Shown here: one piece after another, positions 1 to 11,700 of the stretch | How the letters are laid out: each line of letters starts with the position of its first letter | Position numbering within the stretch: position 1 is the stretch's first letter | NCBI GenBank assembly: GCA_021234155.1 | Contig: JAJEKV010000041.1 | Location: 6,565,249 to 6,629,248 of the forward strand | Direction of reading: 5' to 3' | Length of the DNA stretch: 64,000 nt | Source of the DNA: Isoetes taiwanensis | Taxonomy: Eukaryota; Streptophyta; Lycopodiopsida; Isoetales; Isoetaceae | Translations under genes and position numbers: made by a program | Notes under the pieces: generated by a model | What the model was told of the DNA's origin: nothing | Seen by the model: the letters and a program-made list of their open reading frames with translations, nothing else | Databases searched by the model: none

Positions 1-929
1 GAAGTTAGCACTAAGCATGGGCTGTAGGCTTGAGACTGCCACTAAAAACTGCTCCATTTAGCAAATGACCAATCATTCAAGATACTATTAAAATCTCTCA
101 TCTATGGAAAGAAAGAAAGATATCCTCTACATTTATCTAAATGCTTCACTCTTAAGTGCATTGCACTGTGCAGAAGGTCATATGGTACGTCAAATGAGTC
201 GAATGTATACTTATTTTGTAGCTAACTGCATTTTTTAAGCTTATTTGATGTAACATTCTATGAAGCTTAATTCGAAATCAAGAACAGCAGATAGTAAATC
301 AAGCTTTATCAACTGGCTGTAGAAAGGATGACCGAGAAAAATATTTATTTGATAGATCTATTATGTAGTTAAGCATTATCTTTATATGCATAAAGTACAT
401 GCATACTGGAAGTACTTCTCGTCATTTATTACAGCAAAGGGTTGTCTTGAGATAACTAAAGACATATATGCTCCCTTACTTTTTCATTTGCCTGTTCCTA
501 GTAAAAGCATATTTATCAAACATCAAAATTGTCTAATAAGACAAATGGCTTAAGCTTACCTCCCTATATTTGGGATAATCAGCAAGTATAATAGTCCCCT
601 TGCATTGCTCTTGTCTCCTTGGAAGTCGTCGTCATAAATCCTCGGTTACAAATGGCATTATGGGATGTAAAGATCATAATCCTGTCTCTAATCAGTGCCA
701 TAGTGTGTTTTTGATATTTTGTTTTCTCCAAAGTCATGTTATCCCCAAACAAACCTGGCTTAACAACTTCAATGAAAATGTCACAAAGCTCATAGTACTA
801 CCAGGAGTAAATAGAGCAATAGGAGCTCGAAACAATTCATTTTTTTTTTAAGCTATCATTTGTGGTTTTGATTGCCAGATTTGGTTTTGATTGCTAGATT
901 TAGTAAGTATCCATTTATAGCTGAATGGA
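1..929. other. No gene recognised
   Basis: AT-rich sequence with no open frame that resembles a known protein on either strand. It is flanked on the right by the 3' end of the LINE on the minus strand. Confidence 0.6.
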
Positions 930-985
930 ATAAGAATAAGAATAGTTTTTTATCGTCCACTGAGACCAATCGGCCTATGGGACCC
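930..985 (-). other. LINE 3' terminus: hairpin plus microsatellite tail
   Basis: On the minus strand the element ends with CATAGGCCGATTGGTCTC, a short stem-loop, then GTGGACG and an A-rich stretch, then repeats of the type TTCTTA. The same layout (CATA or TATA, hairpin, GGACG or AGACG, simple repeat) closes four other LINE copies in this window. Confidence 0.7.
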
Positions 986-1000
986 AGAAGGAGCGCAGCA

Positions 1001-1082
1001 AACTTATTACTGTCCGGGTTAAAAAAACCCTCGCCCCGAAGGGTTTTCGAGGGAAAACCGTGGGCGATAATAAGAATGTTTA
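1001..1082. repeat. Nested hairpin element, copy 1
   Basis: An outer inverted repeat (CTTATTA at the left, TAATAAG at the right) encloses an inner GGGTTAAAAAAACCC hairpin and a CCCTCG/CGAGGG stem. It lies in the LINE 3' untranslated region. A second copy with the same layout lies at 16712-16789. Confidence 0.6.
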
Positions 1083-4000
1083 TCAAACCGCATAAGTATA
1101 CATCATCATGAAATAAATGTGTATGTACATGTCAAGCGTGCGAGGACATAGCTGATCTCGCATGTCCATGACCTCCGGAAGGTGCGATCCTAGCACCCGC
1201 ATCGGATGCCGCGGCTCAATGTCACATGTAGCGGCTGGCCGGGCGATCAACTCGGCATAGCACGTCCGGATTTGATCATATCTTTGGGCAACTTTGAAGG
1301 GTATGAGATTCATCCTCAATGACTCCCATTTAGCGGTATTGACAGAGCACCGCCCCGACGTGGCTCACCAATCCATCCGGCCCTGTCCCAATTCAAGATG
1401 ATGTGCCCCCGCGGCGAATGGAGGCAATGAGTCCAAGTCTTTTCATGGGCAAGCGAGTGCGCGGTAGCATTGTGGGCCTCGTTCCAATGTGGGATTTATG
1501 TGGCGCCGGTAGTGTCTTTGTCTTGACCCGCTCAAGGGATCGCCTGGCATCCCAAAGCTTGCCGATGAAGCAAGCGTCAAGATATTGCCTCAAGTTATGG
1601 CGATCGCCTCTGTTTGCACATGTATGCACCTCGTGCTCCTGCACATTCTATCTAGCCATCCATTGAGCTCTCTTTTTTCCTCCAAAGAGGCCTCGAGGCC
1701 AGTGGCCCCATTGCCATGATATAAGCTAGTTTAGGGAGACGCGAGCATCGTCCATATTGACCACCTTCTTCTAAAATAGACAATGTGGCGATCAAGGGCC
1801 TCCCTCGAGGAGGCAAGAATCATGTCTCCCCGCAGAGAATTTGATATGGGACTGTGGACTTCACCCCTAGTGCTCGTACTAAGAAGGCTTTCTCTTTTGC
1901 TCCAAGTCATTCCAAGTAGCGAGGGATGCTACCGGGTTCCATACTTCAACCCCGTGATAAAAGGACATGCTCCACTAAGACCTTAAAACAGTGTGGTGAT
2001 GGGTCCAATCATACAACTCCGCTCTATGACTATTGTTTTGCATTGCATATAGTGCCTTCCACCATTTGTAACTTTCGTAGCCGTATGGATGTGTCCCGAT
2101 TGTATAGTAGAAGGAAACTCCACTCCCAAATATTTGTATGTGGATGCTACTTCCACATTCTCGCCCTCGATGAATCAAGGAGGGGATCCTACCGTGTCGT
2201 GAAGATGATATGAAAACCACCTTAGTCTTGGCCAAGTTGACGCGCATATCGATTAAACTTGACAAAATGTGTCCGGGCATCGAGATGTCATTGCATGTCT
2301 GGCGGTGTGTAAGCTAGGAGGTCCACATCATCGATATATTAACCGCATGATGATCTGGTAGAGAATGTGAGCTCAAATCGTCCCCATTATCGCCAAACCC
2401 GACTCTCAATTGATCAATGTAAAGCCCAAACAATATTGGGGAGAGAGGGCATCCCTGACAAACCCCGATACTACTATCAAATGGTTGGCTTGTCGGCTGC
2501 AACCGACCCGAGCATCTTTCATATAGCCTGTACACTGCATTCTGCAAATCTACAGGAACCCCCAGCTGTCGCAATCTTGCCCATAGTTTTTCCCGAGGCA
2601 CAGTGTCAAATGCCTTCGCAAAATCCACAAAGCAACAATATAGATCCTAACGGCGGTTCCTGCTGTCTTCAACCAGAGTTTGCAATGTGAAGATGTGGTC
2701 AATGGTTGAGTGTCGGGGTCTGAATCCTGCCTGGGTGAGGGCCCGTATCTCTGCTGCCTCTGCCCAGGCCGTCAATCGCCGCTTTCGAGAATCCCGGCAA
2801 GCAATTTTGCAAACACCGAATCGACCATGATTGTTCGGTGGTTGGTCAAGCGGTCTTGGGTCACCGCCTTATAGATGGAAACAACTCGCTATTGGTCCAC
2901 TGCGGCGGGGAAGCCTTCTGTAATGCCTTGTTGAACAAGGCGGTCAAGACTAGTATTATGGGCGGCCTACCTTTAAAGCAATTACCTTTTGCATACCATC
3001 CAGGTCCGGGGCTTTTCCATTGGCAAGATGCTGTAAGCCTTGTTCCACGTCCGAATCTGTGATTTCCAGCATTGGGCCTTCTTGCAGGGGTAATGCTGCA
3101 TGTGCACCCTGAGGGTCGTATAGCTGTTGCAAGTATTGCCTCCACTGCTCGGGAGTGATGTTCCCTCGTGGGTCAGACGGCTTTCTAAGAACCCTTCGCC
3201 GGAAGGTCCCGGGTGACGTTCTAGGAGATAAAACATTTCCCTTTGATGCTTGCAATAATGTACCGGCTTTCTTAGCTTTAAGGAAGACGCCGGTCTTGTC
3301 GTACATGTGGGCGTAAAGCGAGTCTTCGTGACTTGGCGGAGCCAGCGTTTGTGTTCCTTGCACTCTGCATCAAACCATTGATTACGTGGGAAGGTTGTGT
3401 TCCTGGAGGTCCGTCGTTGGTGGCTTATCCCAAAGCATCTCTCTGCCGCAGTCCTAAGCACATCAGTCAGCCGACCTGTCTGTTGCTCTAGTGTAGGATA
3501 TTGCAAAATTTCTGCCAGGTCATCTATAAGCATCTGGGCATAAGCCCCCGCATATTCATAATCCAATCGCAGCTGAGGCATGTGAGGAGCCGTTGCACAG
3601 GGGGTTCGCACAACCTGCCAAGCCAACTTCAAGTAAAGTGGTAAGTGGTCTGAGTCGATCTCTTCATCCCTATTAGTTGTTCCCACCTGGAAGTGCTTGA
3701 TGACATGCATATCCTGCTCAGGCACCAACACATAGTCCACCACACTAGATCCTCCCCCCTGGTTTTCCTGTCTACAAGTGCTCTTGCGGGTGGATGGCCA
3801 CTGTGCCAGTCCATTGCAGATTACCAGGTCAAAGATACCACAGAGCAAAAGCAAATTGTCTACCATAGCGCGTGACCTGATTGCCATCTGATGTCCGTGG
3901 TCAAGCTCCTTCTGCAGGATGCAGCTGCAATATATCATCAGTCAAGGGATCAAATCTCATGGGTTGTTCTACCCCGGTGCGCGCATTGAAGTCTCCAAGG

Positions 4001-4481
4001 AGTATGACACTGCCCAACTGCTTATGCTGCTGTATGTCATCATATAGATCGACATAGGGGTCCAGCCTATCCACATCCGAGTGTGATAGAAGTTGCTTTA
4101 CGCATGTGGAAAGTAGCGGTCGCCACAAAGAGGGGTCTCTCTTCGCAGCTTTACACACGCACCCACAAGTACCGGTTGTGCTTGTCCGTCTTGAACAAGG
4201 AGATTGACAATTACCAAGGCCGCTCGATAGTAGCGAGGCAACTCCCCATGCCCCCGCTTTCCTGTGCAATCATTGAAGATTGAGTAGCGCTGGTATCCTG
4301 GCAAGTCGGGTATCCTGTGTCCTGCATGCTCCCATGTTTCCATAAGGAAGATGAGATCCATATCTGCGGCAACAGAGTTGAGACTATCTCCCTTCTGCCA
4401 TGGGAAGCCCCGACAATTCCGTGGAGACCATGCGGAGGCACAATTCCTATTTGTTGGCGGGGCGGCGGTTAGGGGATTCAT
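1083..4481 (-). pseudogene. LINE ORF2 (endonuclease-reverse transcriptase), broken
   Basis: The start ATG at 4481 leads into an AP-endonuclease N-terminus with the spaced motif W..RNCRG...QKGD and later LIFLMETWEH. The GDFNAR motif lies near 4.0 kb and SVVDYVL...SDHLPL near 3.7 kb, so the catalytic landmarks of the endonuclease are all visible but spread over three frames. Reverse-transcriptase pieces follow: NGKAPDLDG near 3.0 kb, then DFAKAFDTVPREKLW and GVCQGCPLSPILFGLYID between 2628 and 2314. DMRVNLAKTKVV and a C-terminal region follow down to 1083. Such proteins nick the target DNA and copy the element RNA onto it. At least five frame changes or stops make this copy nonfunctional. Confidence 0.85.
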
Positions 4482-4893
4482 GGCGGCGGCGGGGGGGATG
4501 GCGTAAATAGAGGCAGCCTAAGATGTGCAAGCAACAGAAAGGTAAAGCAACTTGAGCGTGGCGTCTCGGGCTGTAGCAGCGGCGAAGCGTGGCATGGTCG
4601 TGGGGCGTTGGAGGGTTAGCGGGATTCACGGCCAGACATTTGGCGGCTTGAAAATTTGCATCTTACCTCGAATCGTCCCCGCAACTCCTCCCTGCGAATG
4701 CTTTTTAACTTTGGCCAACTCGCGTTACTGCGGTCTTCTTGTTGGGCGGGGTCGTCTCGGTCAACATATAAGGCAGCTTCCAAACCGCCTACCCCCGGCG
4801 AGGATAGCCGCTTTCACTTGGCGATCTCGCATACTATGAACGGATGGATCGCGTCAGGCGATCAAGGCGGGCTTCAAAACATGGCGTCTCGCC

Positions 4894-6183
4894 CTAATAA
4901 TATGTAATCGGCATGGGGAACGTCATTCGAGCAAGAATCAACATTTGAAGCCGGTTAATGAGGTCCTCCCCTGCCTCTTTTGTCAGGCCACGTACCACCA
5001 CATTGTGGCTTCTCCGCCTCAGCTCCTGGAACTCTCTGATTATTGGGTCAATCCTGCCCGGCACAACAGGAGTTGTTTGTTGTCGGCGGGGCATAGGCTG
5101 TGGCCTACATTGGGGCGGGGGTGGCATGGAGTGGCTTGGGGGTGCAGTAGCAGACGGCCCTGGCTGACGCCTTGCAGACTCTTGGGCAGGTGGGACTGCC
5201 GTGGCAGGTATAGTGGTCTCTCCTTCCTGAAGCCGGGAGCTTAGCTCCTGCTGAAATTGTTGCTGCCTTGTCAATTCACGCATGCACCGCTGCAATTGCT
5301 CATGAGCCTCTGCATTGAGGCCCTTGCCTTGTTCAGTGATGGCTGCCCTCGGCTCCTGCACCTTCCGATCTCGAGCTGCAGAGCTATGCTCCAGATTCTG
5401 CAAGCGAGAGTCCAACATAAGGTTCATTGCAGATGAGGCCACTTGTGTCTCAATCCTAGTTTGAAGGGCTCTCAATTGTGACTGGCTCTCTTCAAAAGCG
5501 ACCTGAACTTTTCGCATCACAGTAGCATCCTCCTCAACCTCTGATTGAAGGCGGGAGATGGTTGCCATTGTCTCTTGCTCAACATGTTGCTTGTCCTATG
5601 TCATGGTTTCAATGGCGGTGGACATGGAATCCATGCGGGCCTGCATGTCAGCAAGACTCTTCTTGTCCTTTTGCCTTTCAGAGCACTAGACGAAGGCCAT
5701 CTTCTAGGTGCTGTATGTGGGTCTCCATGCCGGAAACACGCTGTTTTTCAGTAGCCAGCTGCCTCTTGAGCAATTTGGGTGCGGAGGCCTACATTTCCTC
5801 TGCCAAGCAAGCAATTCGAGCTTTGTTGCCCTCTGCCATTGCTTGAACCTGGTTCCAGTGCTCCTCAACTGCCTGGTTTGGTGGTGGTGAAGCCCGGATA
5901 CGGCTTGCCGCTAGGCTAGAGTATCTGTCATAGGCCTGTCGAGCTATGTTTGTTGCATGAGACTTTGCCCGCGCTTCTCTTTTCAATGTGCACCTATCAA
6001 TTTTGCCAGTGTCATCTGGTCTGCGATTGGGGATGGCATCTATGTACGCTCCCAGTAAAAGTTTTGCTGCCATATCTGCTCTAGGTAGAGGGGACTGCGT
6101 ATCAGCACCATCCACATGCATATCTGTGGGGTTGGATGAAGGGACGCAGGGCTCGTCCGGCTCTTCTATCACTGGAGTTGCCA
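4894..6183 (-). pseudogene. LINE ORF1 (RNA-binding coiled-coil protein), broken
   Basis: The likely start is the ATG at 6183, after which about 130 residues are open to 5789. A second open piece runs 5568-4894, and the stretch between them is out of frame. The second piece is rich in Glu, Gln, Arg and Leu with heptad-like spacing (coiled coil), then a Pro/Gln-rich linker, then a motif NVVVRGLTKEAGEDL that looks like the start of the RRM of plant LINE ORF1 proteins. ORF1 proteins bind element RNA and accompany it to the target. No zinc knuckle was seen. Assignment rests on position before the endonuclease and on the coil-plus-RRM layout. Confidence 0.65.
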
Positions 6184-6200
6184 TGAATAGGGTGTCACCC

Positions 6201-6474
6201 TTCAGACGCTTGTCTGAGCCTCCAAGCACTTTGATCACGCACAACCTCTATCCCTTTACAGACGCCCGTCTGAAAGTTTCCACGTGTCAGAAGCAGGCGC
6301 AGGCTTCCAAGTGCAAGAAGCAAGTGCAGGCTCTTTCACCTTACAGACACCTGTCTGAAAGTGTTCAAGTGCATAAAGCAAGTGCAGCCTCAAGTGCAAC
6401 CTCTGCCACCTTACAGACGCTTGTCTGAAATGAAAATAAGCAATGGTTTTCCCTCTTACAGATGCCTGTCTGCA
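6201..6474. repeat. Array of CAGACG...CGTCTG palindromes at the LINE 5' end
   Basis: Five palindromes of the type TTACAGACGCCCGTCTGAAA lie at 6201-6217, 6256-6276, 6341-6361, 6411-6430 and 6456-6474. The first is inside the ORF1 frame near its start; the others are upstream of ORF1 on the element strand. Arms are 6-8 bp. They could be protein-binding sites of the internal LINE promoter; that role is inference. Confidence 0.6.
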
Positions 6475-6730
6475 AGGCTTTAGCATGTAAATGCTTTAAT
6501 CCAAGGTGATTGGATGGTATCACACCCTCTGAATCCTGCCTTAAAATCGGGTTGCAAAAACTGGCTGTTTTCTCCTCTCAGATCTTAAGCAAATATGGAC
6601 AAACCATATGTCTTTAGAATCATCACAGAACAAGCATTCTAATGATATGCATTGCTCCCAAAACAGAGCTGCAGATCAATAGATATGAAGAAAAGTATAT
6701 AGTGCTGAAAAATGGAAACCCTAAATCCAG

Positions 6731-7430
6731 CACTGAAAATCTGTTGTTTTCGCTCTGAAATCCTGCCCAAACGTCAGCAACATAAAATATCTTTGAAATA
6801 ACTCTGAGAGAGCTTTCCAAAGGTATAAATTTCGTGAGAAACCGAGTCACAGACAAAAATGTAATATGAACCACAAAGTGGTGGTGCAGGCTGAAAATCT
6901 ATGTTTTTGCTATGGAAACACCATTCAAACATATATAAATTACATACTTTCAGAAAGATCTCTGAGGGAGCTTTTCAACGCGATAAATTTCAGCTGAAAC
7001 GGAGTTAAAATTCCCCAAATACGATAAAAAATATGTGGACAATACCACGAGCACTTCAGGGTTTTTTGTGCCCTCAATTTGCAGCCCGAAAATCTGAGTT
7101 TTCGCTGAGGAAATAGTATTAAAAACATATACATATTACATACCAATAGGAAGAAATCTGAGATATCTTCCCAACGCAATAAATTTCAGCTGAAACGGAG
7201 TTCTTGATCTCCAGATATGATCAAAAGTGTGCAGCACCACCAACACTTCAGGGTTTTTTGGGGCCCCCAATTTGCAGCCCGAAAATCTGTGTTTCTGATG
7301 CAGAATAATTAGTGAAACATATACAAATCACATACTGACAGAAAGAACTTTGAGATGGCTTTCCAACGCAACAAATTTCGACTGAAACGGACTTCCGGAT
7401 CTCCAGTTATGATTGAAAACGTGTGGCCGG
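6731..7430. repeat. Diverged tandem repeat, about 190 bp period
   Basis: The phrase GAAAATCT recurs at about 6734, 6893, 7088 and 7281 (spacings 159, 195 and 193). Each is followed by similar text including ACATACT, CCAACGC, AAATTTC and CTGAAACGGA. No coding potential was recognised. Confidence 0.65.
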
Positions 7431-7897
7431 CTTTCAGAGCGCCTAGGGTTTCAAAGCGCATGCAACCCAAGAGAACTATCAACAATCTTGTCTTCATCAG
7501 TGCAGACTTGATGACATTCCATAACTTGTTGCACCATTGCCTATAACTCACTATCCATTGAATATCCAAGTCTGTTGACAGACCTGATGACAAACCATGG
7601 GAGAAGGTAGTCATTTGCTAACATTGTAGACTGACTTCTTCGTCACTATCCAGTAGAACATCTTGGTAATCTAGTTGATGAAATTCCTCTATTTCCCCAT
7701 GTTCCTGCTTTGTTCAAAACAAAGACCTCTCTGGTCCTCTATATGCTTGCACTAGAGAAGAGGCCTCCATCAAGCTAGTTTGGAAAAACATAAAAGAAAA
7801 CTTTAGAATGCCATAAACTCAAACGCCATCTGATGTTGGCAACGCCATCTGCTTTGGGCATCTGATGTTGATCATAAGCTTGAAGAGCTGGGAAAGC

Positions 7898-8420
7898 AAG
7901 AGCCTAATGTTAGACATCTATTCCAATTCAAAAGACATGCCTTTTATATGCGCTTCAAGCAAAGCTCCTTAAGACTACGAATGCCCTAGATGCTCACCGC
8001 TCCAGCACAAAATAAGGTTACGAATAATTGCAGTATCATTCTTTGCTATCCATTGATGATAAAATGAAAAGCACATAAGCCGGTTGTTCAAGGAGCAACG
8101 ATACAACGAGAGGAAGAAGACAGACAGACGATCAAGAGCCTAATGTTAGACATCTATTCTGATTCAAAAGACATGCCTATTTAAAAAATAGAAAGAGAAA
8201 CGATGATTGTTCAACGCACTCTCATGCCTTCTATATGTGCTTCAAGAAAAGCTCCTTAAGACTATGAATGCCCTAGATGCTCACCACTCCAGCACAAAAA
8301 TAAGGTTAGGAATAACTAAAATATCATTCTTTGCTATCCACTGATGATAAAATGAAAAGCACATAAGCCAGTTGTTCAAGGAGCAACGATATAATGAGTG
8401 GAAGAAGACGGACAAACGGT
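7898..8420. repeat. Direct duplication of about 235 bp
   Basis: Copy 1 is 7898-8133 and copy 2 is 8134-8420. Both begin with AGAGCCTAATGTTAGACATC and end with a GAAGAAGAC stretch. They are near-identical apart from point changes and an extra stretch of about 50 bp in copy 2 near 8175-8225. Confidence 0.8.
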
Positions 8421-8669
8421 TTTATCATAAAACTTCTTTTCAAATCGGTTGCATTTTTTCACACGCATAATCGAACGGACCACAACAAAATTTTTTTCCA
8501 CAACAAAATCCAACGGTCAAGATTGCGCACAAACTACTATCTTATTTCGGCTTTAGTATTATATATAGATGATGTCGTCATTCAACAAAAAGAAGAAGAA
8601 AATGAATTCAACATTCTCATGCTTCATAGTCAAGAGAAGCAGATCAAGCGGTGAATAGAAGGCTTGATA

Positions 8670-8722
8670 GGAAGGAAGGAAGAAATTTTAACGTCCGCGG
8701 AACCCAATCGGGTTATGGGACC
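8670..8722 (-). other. LINE-type 3' terminus of the ORF1-only element
   Basis: On the minus strand: GGTCCCATAACCCGATTGGGTT, a perfect 5 bp stem AACCC/GGGTT with loop GATT, then CCGCGGACGTTAAAA and a (TTCC)n tail. It matches the terminus of the other LINEs in stem position and in the GGACGTTAA box. Confidence 0.7.
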
Positions 8723-8826
8723 AGAACAAACAAAGGGGACATAAGCCCTAACAGAACAGAGGGCCGAAGCCCAAAAAACAGAGCATGGGGTCTAAGCCCC
8801 GTTACAACACACAAATGAAGGAGTGG

Positions 8827-9774
8827 CTATGCCAAGACTGTCCAGGGATCAGCCGGCCACTGATCCCGAATGATAGTCTGGCCTCCCCTATACACTGCCC
8901 ATTTCCGTTGTAGGCGAGCCTCGTGCACTAGACATAGCTCTGCTTTCCGCCTGCAAAGCTGTGCTGGGGTCAAATCTTCCTGAACAGAGAAGGTGGTCCC
9001 CTTCAAATGATTGCCATGCCGTAAGATGTGCATCCTAGAAAGAGCATCCTGAAAGCAGACCAAGAGATGACGGGGGCGGTCGGGCCGTGCTGCTCCAACC
9101 CGTTGGGCCGAAAGGATGCCGTCGGCAAGTATGTGCATCACCTGACTGAAAAAAGAGGCAGCCTCATCTGTAGCAGGCGAGTTACCCGTCTCCTTCATAC
9201 CTACAATACGCAAGGTCGGGGCCGATGCATGTTCTGTGGCACTACCAAACTTAGAAGGCGGGACCTCGGCAGGGGCAGTGGGCAACAAATCCTCAAGCGA
9301 AGGCTGTGCGGGCATTGAGACCGGTTCATCAGTCCCAGGCATAGCATCGGCCGCAGGCATAGCACTCACATGGTCCGGCGAGGGCCATGTGCTAGACCCT
9401 GGTGAAACATTATTGGGACTGGCTGAGCTGTGCCCCGCAGACTGTAGCAATAACTCAAGAAGTTGTACCCAGCCTTCTAGTGGCAACTGAGCAGACGTCT
9501 CTGTGAGAGTAACGGTAGAGCGGACCCTGTGGATCCTGGCAAGTATCCCTGAAGGCAAACACTGGAGCTGAGCATCAATCCTGTCCAAGGCCGCAGCTAA
9601 AGATGCACCGGAAAGATGGGTCAGGATGGGATGCTGGGGCCCAAAGAAGGGGGCTACCTGAAGGTATGGCTCAATTGTGGGGTCATTGGGTTTGTCAAAG
9701 CCTGACGCGGGTGCCTGAATCAGGTTCTTTGATTTGCGGGTCTCCCTAGCCATGCGCTTAATCTTCCGGGTCAT
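8827..9774 (-). CDS. LINE ORF1 protein, intact 315 aa
   Basis: The frame is intact from ATG to TAG. The first 20 residues are basic (MTRKIKRMARETRKSKN), then come a Leu-rich region, a long Pro/Ala/Ser-rich linker (about residues 110-190), and a C-terminal domain from about residue 195. That domain has the signatures of plant LINE ORF1 RNA-binding domains: LRIVGMKE, a run with ARPDRPRHLLVCF and HLKGTTFSVQEDLTPAQL, then a basic end. The protein is expected to bind RNA and act as a chaperone for retrotransposition. It has no ORF2 beside it. It is one of the very few long intact transposon frames here, so the copy is either young or its frame has been maintained. The family call is by motif only. 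Confidence 0.7.
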   Translation of the reverse strand: MTRKIKRMARETRKSKNLIQAPASGFDKPNDPTIEPYLQVAPFFGPQHPILTHLSGASLAAALDRIDAQLQCLPSGILARIHRVRSTVTLTETSAQLPLEGWVQLLELLLQSAGHSSASPNNVSPGSSTWPSPDHVSAMPAADAMPGTDEPVSMPAQPSLEDLLPTAPAEVPPSKFGSATEHASAPTLRIVGMKETGNSPATDEAASFFSQVMHILADGILSAQRVGAARPDRPRHLLVCFQDALSRMHILRHGNHLKGTTFSVQEDLTPAQLCRRKAELCLVHEARLQRKWAVYRGGQTIIRDQWPADPWTVLA

Positions 9775-9880
9775 GCTGACGCTTTACTAGGCCGTAACCG
9801 AGGAAGGAACGTGAAAAGGATAAAGGAAACTAAAGCGAGCAAGGATGCTGGAGGAGGGCAGAGATAGGAGAGGAACAAGA

Positions 9881-10829
9881 TTGCCCAACAATTATATTGA
9901 GGTTGTTTTGGCTGCAACGAAAAGTTAAGAGAAAGTTGTGGCAATGGGACAGGAATGGGACATGTATAAAGAAATGGTAGACAATTTAGAAGAACGCTTA
10001 GATGGGATACTTGGACATCTAAGGAGAGGACATGAAGATGATGATGAAATGAGAGCTTTCGGGAAGAAATAACTTGTTCTTCTATTTTATACTTCTCTTT
10101 GTATCATTTTTCTCAACATTGATTGAAGTAATATTCTCTCCCTTAACATGATCACACGATGCAAAATCACATAAATGCAAAAAAATAGCAAAGATTATGA
10201 TACAAATAAGATCGTGCGACGCAAAAGCCCACTTGTGCAAACGAGGATGGAGACAAGTATTCTGCCTCGTGTTAGCATGTATATATCAAGTAGGCTTTAC
10301 TGATTCCTTGTCTCTTCGATGTCAACTATTGCAATGATTGGGGGGCCTTAGAATCTTGTCATGCAAGCTTTCGCTTCCTCTTCAACATTATGTCAATGAA
10401 GTTTACCACTTTTGGATTACTTCTTGAAGCGACATTCTTGTCGTATTTAGCCATCGTGCTTCTATAGAATCATTCTGTCATCTGTCTCAGAGGATGGGTT
10501 CCTACTTTTCCACCCCCTCTTTGAGTGTCCCTATGAAAGGCTATTTTAACTTGTTTATGCAAATTCTATGCCTTGTGCACTCCAAATTGCTAGGCTGCCA
10601 TACTTCCTAAAAAATCAGGGTGCATAAGCCCAAAAGATGTGCAAGTAATGTGTGACTCTACTCTCTCCCCATGCATCTATGTAAGCCTTGATTAATTTGT
10701 TATTTGCTTGCACGAACATTTTTGCATCTTCTTTCGTGAGATCCATTCGCCGAATATATGGGAACAATTCAGACAATGCATCCCATGCTCGGAACATACT
10801 CCATCTGTGCGGTCTTGTGTTCTGCGTCT
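9881..10829. other. No gene recognised; one short open frame
   Basis: A 42-codon frame on the plus strand (9944-10072) is highly charged (EERLDGILGHLRRGHEDDD). It has no recognised family and could be chance or the remnant of a retroelement gag. The rest shows nothing identifiable. Confidence 0.4.
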
Positions 10830-11490
10830 GTTGAAGGTGTTCCCGGCAAAACCTTCAACCTCAATGGTGAGGTGTCAAACAAGTTGGCAAAGTATCCTTT
10901 TTCTAGTCAAAACTTTTGATGAAGTGGAAGTGATGAGTGTGACACGTGTGTGGTGATATGGAGGTGTTGGTGATGATGTGGCATGACAACATGTCCCCTT
11001 AATGGTCTAAACAACTTGTTTTGGAGAATTTTGAAGAAAACGGACATGGAATGAGGGGTGACATGTGTATGGTGTGACATGGCAATGGCGATGACGTGTA
11101 CGATGATTTGGCAACTTTTGAGTGGTGACATGGGTCAGTTTGATACTAGTGCATATAAAATTGCAAAGTTCAGGCAAAAATTAGATCCTTTGACTTTTCT
11201 TGCTTCCAATAGGAATTTTTACACTTTCTCTCTCCATTTTGACTTCTAGAGGGAGAATTTGACCCTAGACCATGGAGGTGGCCAAATTAAGCGGAATTGT
11301 TTTTGCTTTTGCAAGTTGATGGTGGTATGGTGGATGTGTGAGGTGTGAATGGTGTATGAAAGACATGTTTTGACTAGAAAAGGTTCCCTTAACCAATTTG
11401 CTATAGGATATGAAGGCTAGGCATGGAGTTTGAAGTTATATGGGATCTTTTGCATAGAAAAGGAGATGAAGAGCTTAAGATATGGATCAT
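10830..11490 (-). repeat. Interspersed repeat, copy 1 (inverted relative to 43.7-44.4 kb)
   Basis: It starts with a 9 bp arm palindrome GTTGAAGGT...ACCTTCAAC (10830-10859), then TTGGCAAAG...CTTTTTCTAGTCAAAAC and a stretch rich in GTGACATG/GATGATG words. A second TTTTGACTAGAAAAGG lies near 11365. The same ingredients occur in reverse complement at 43.7-44.4 kb, and the palindrome also at 47011-47039. The nature of the family is unknown. Confidence 0.55.
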
Positions 11491-11494
11491 ATGA

Positions 11495-11700
11495 AATAGT
11501 CATGCCAAGAACTCAATAGCAAAACCACATACCAAGAACACTCAAGGGGTCTTCCAAACTTCAAATTTGCTTTGCTTGAATCACCTTTCCTAGCATCCAT
11601 GTGTGATCTTTCATGAATGTCTTCACCTTGGTCTTCAAGTGTCCACTTATGATCTCTAGGGAAGTGTTCTCTTCAAATCAATGGTGTTTGTGTATATGTG
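11495..11700 (+). repeat. Left arm of a diverged inverted repeat
   Basis: Text such as ACCAAGAAC.CTCAAGGGGTCTTC and TTCACCTTGGTCTTCAAG matches the reverse complement of 14745-14950. The two arms flank the Ty3/gypsy fragment. Confidence 0.55.

Larger units (their letters stand above)
930..6480 (-). mobile_element. Decayed LINE (non-LTR retrotransposon)
   Basis: Read on the minus strand, pieces occur in the order of a LINE: ORF1-like coiled-coil protein (about 6.2-4.9 kb), AP-type endonuclease (4.48-3.6 kb), reverse transcriptase (3.1-2.3 kb), C-terminal region (2.3-1.1 kb), then a 3' hairpin and a TTCTTA-type microsatellite tail at about 930-985. Frames are broken by many stops and shifts, so the copy is inactive. 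The 5' limit near 6480 is set by the end of a palindrome array and is uncertain. No target-site duplication was established. A second fragment of the same family lies at 26.0-26.3 kb on the plus strand. Confidence 0.85.
8665..9880 (-). mobile_element. ORF1-only LINE derivative
   Basis: On the minus strand a 5' leader of about 100 bp (pyrimidine-rich) precedes an intact ORF1 (9774-8827). Only about 160 bp follow the stop before a LINE-type 3' terminus: TATGGGACC-type hairpin at 8690-8720 and a TTCC microsatellite tail at 8665-8690. There is no trace of endonuclease or reverse transcriptase. The layout is that of a half-LINE that keeps ORF1 and the 3' end and must borrow reverse transcriptase from a full element. 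The 5' limit is approximate. Confidence 0.65.

Noticed and set aside
600..851. 83-codon frame near the left edge
   Set aside because: No motif, composition like the surrounding AT-rich DNA.
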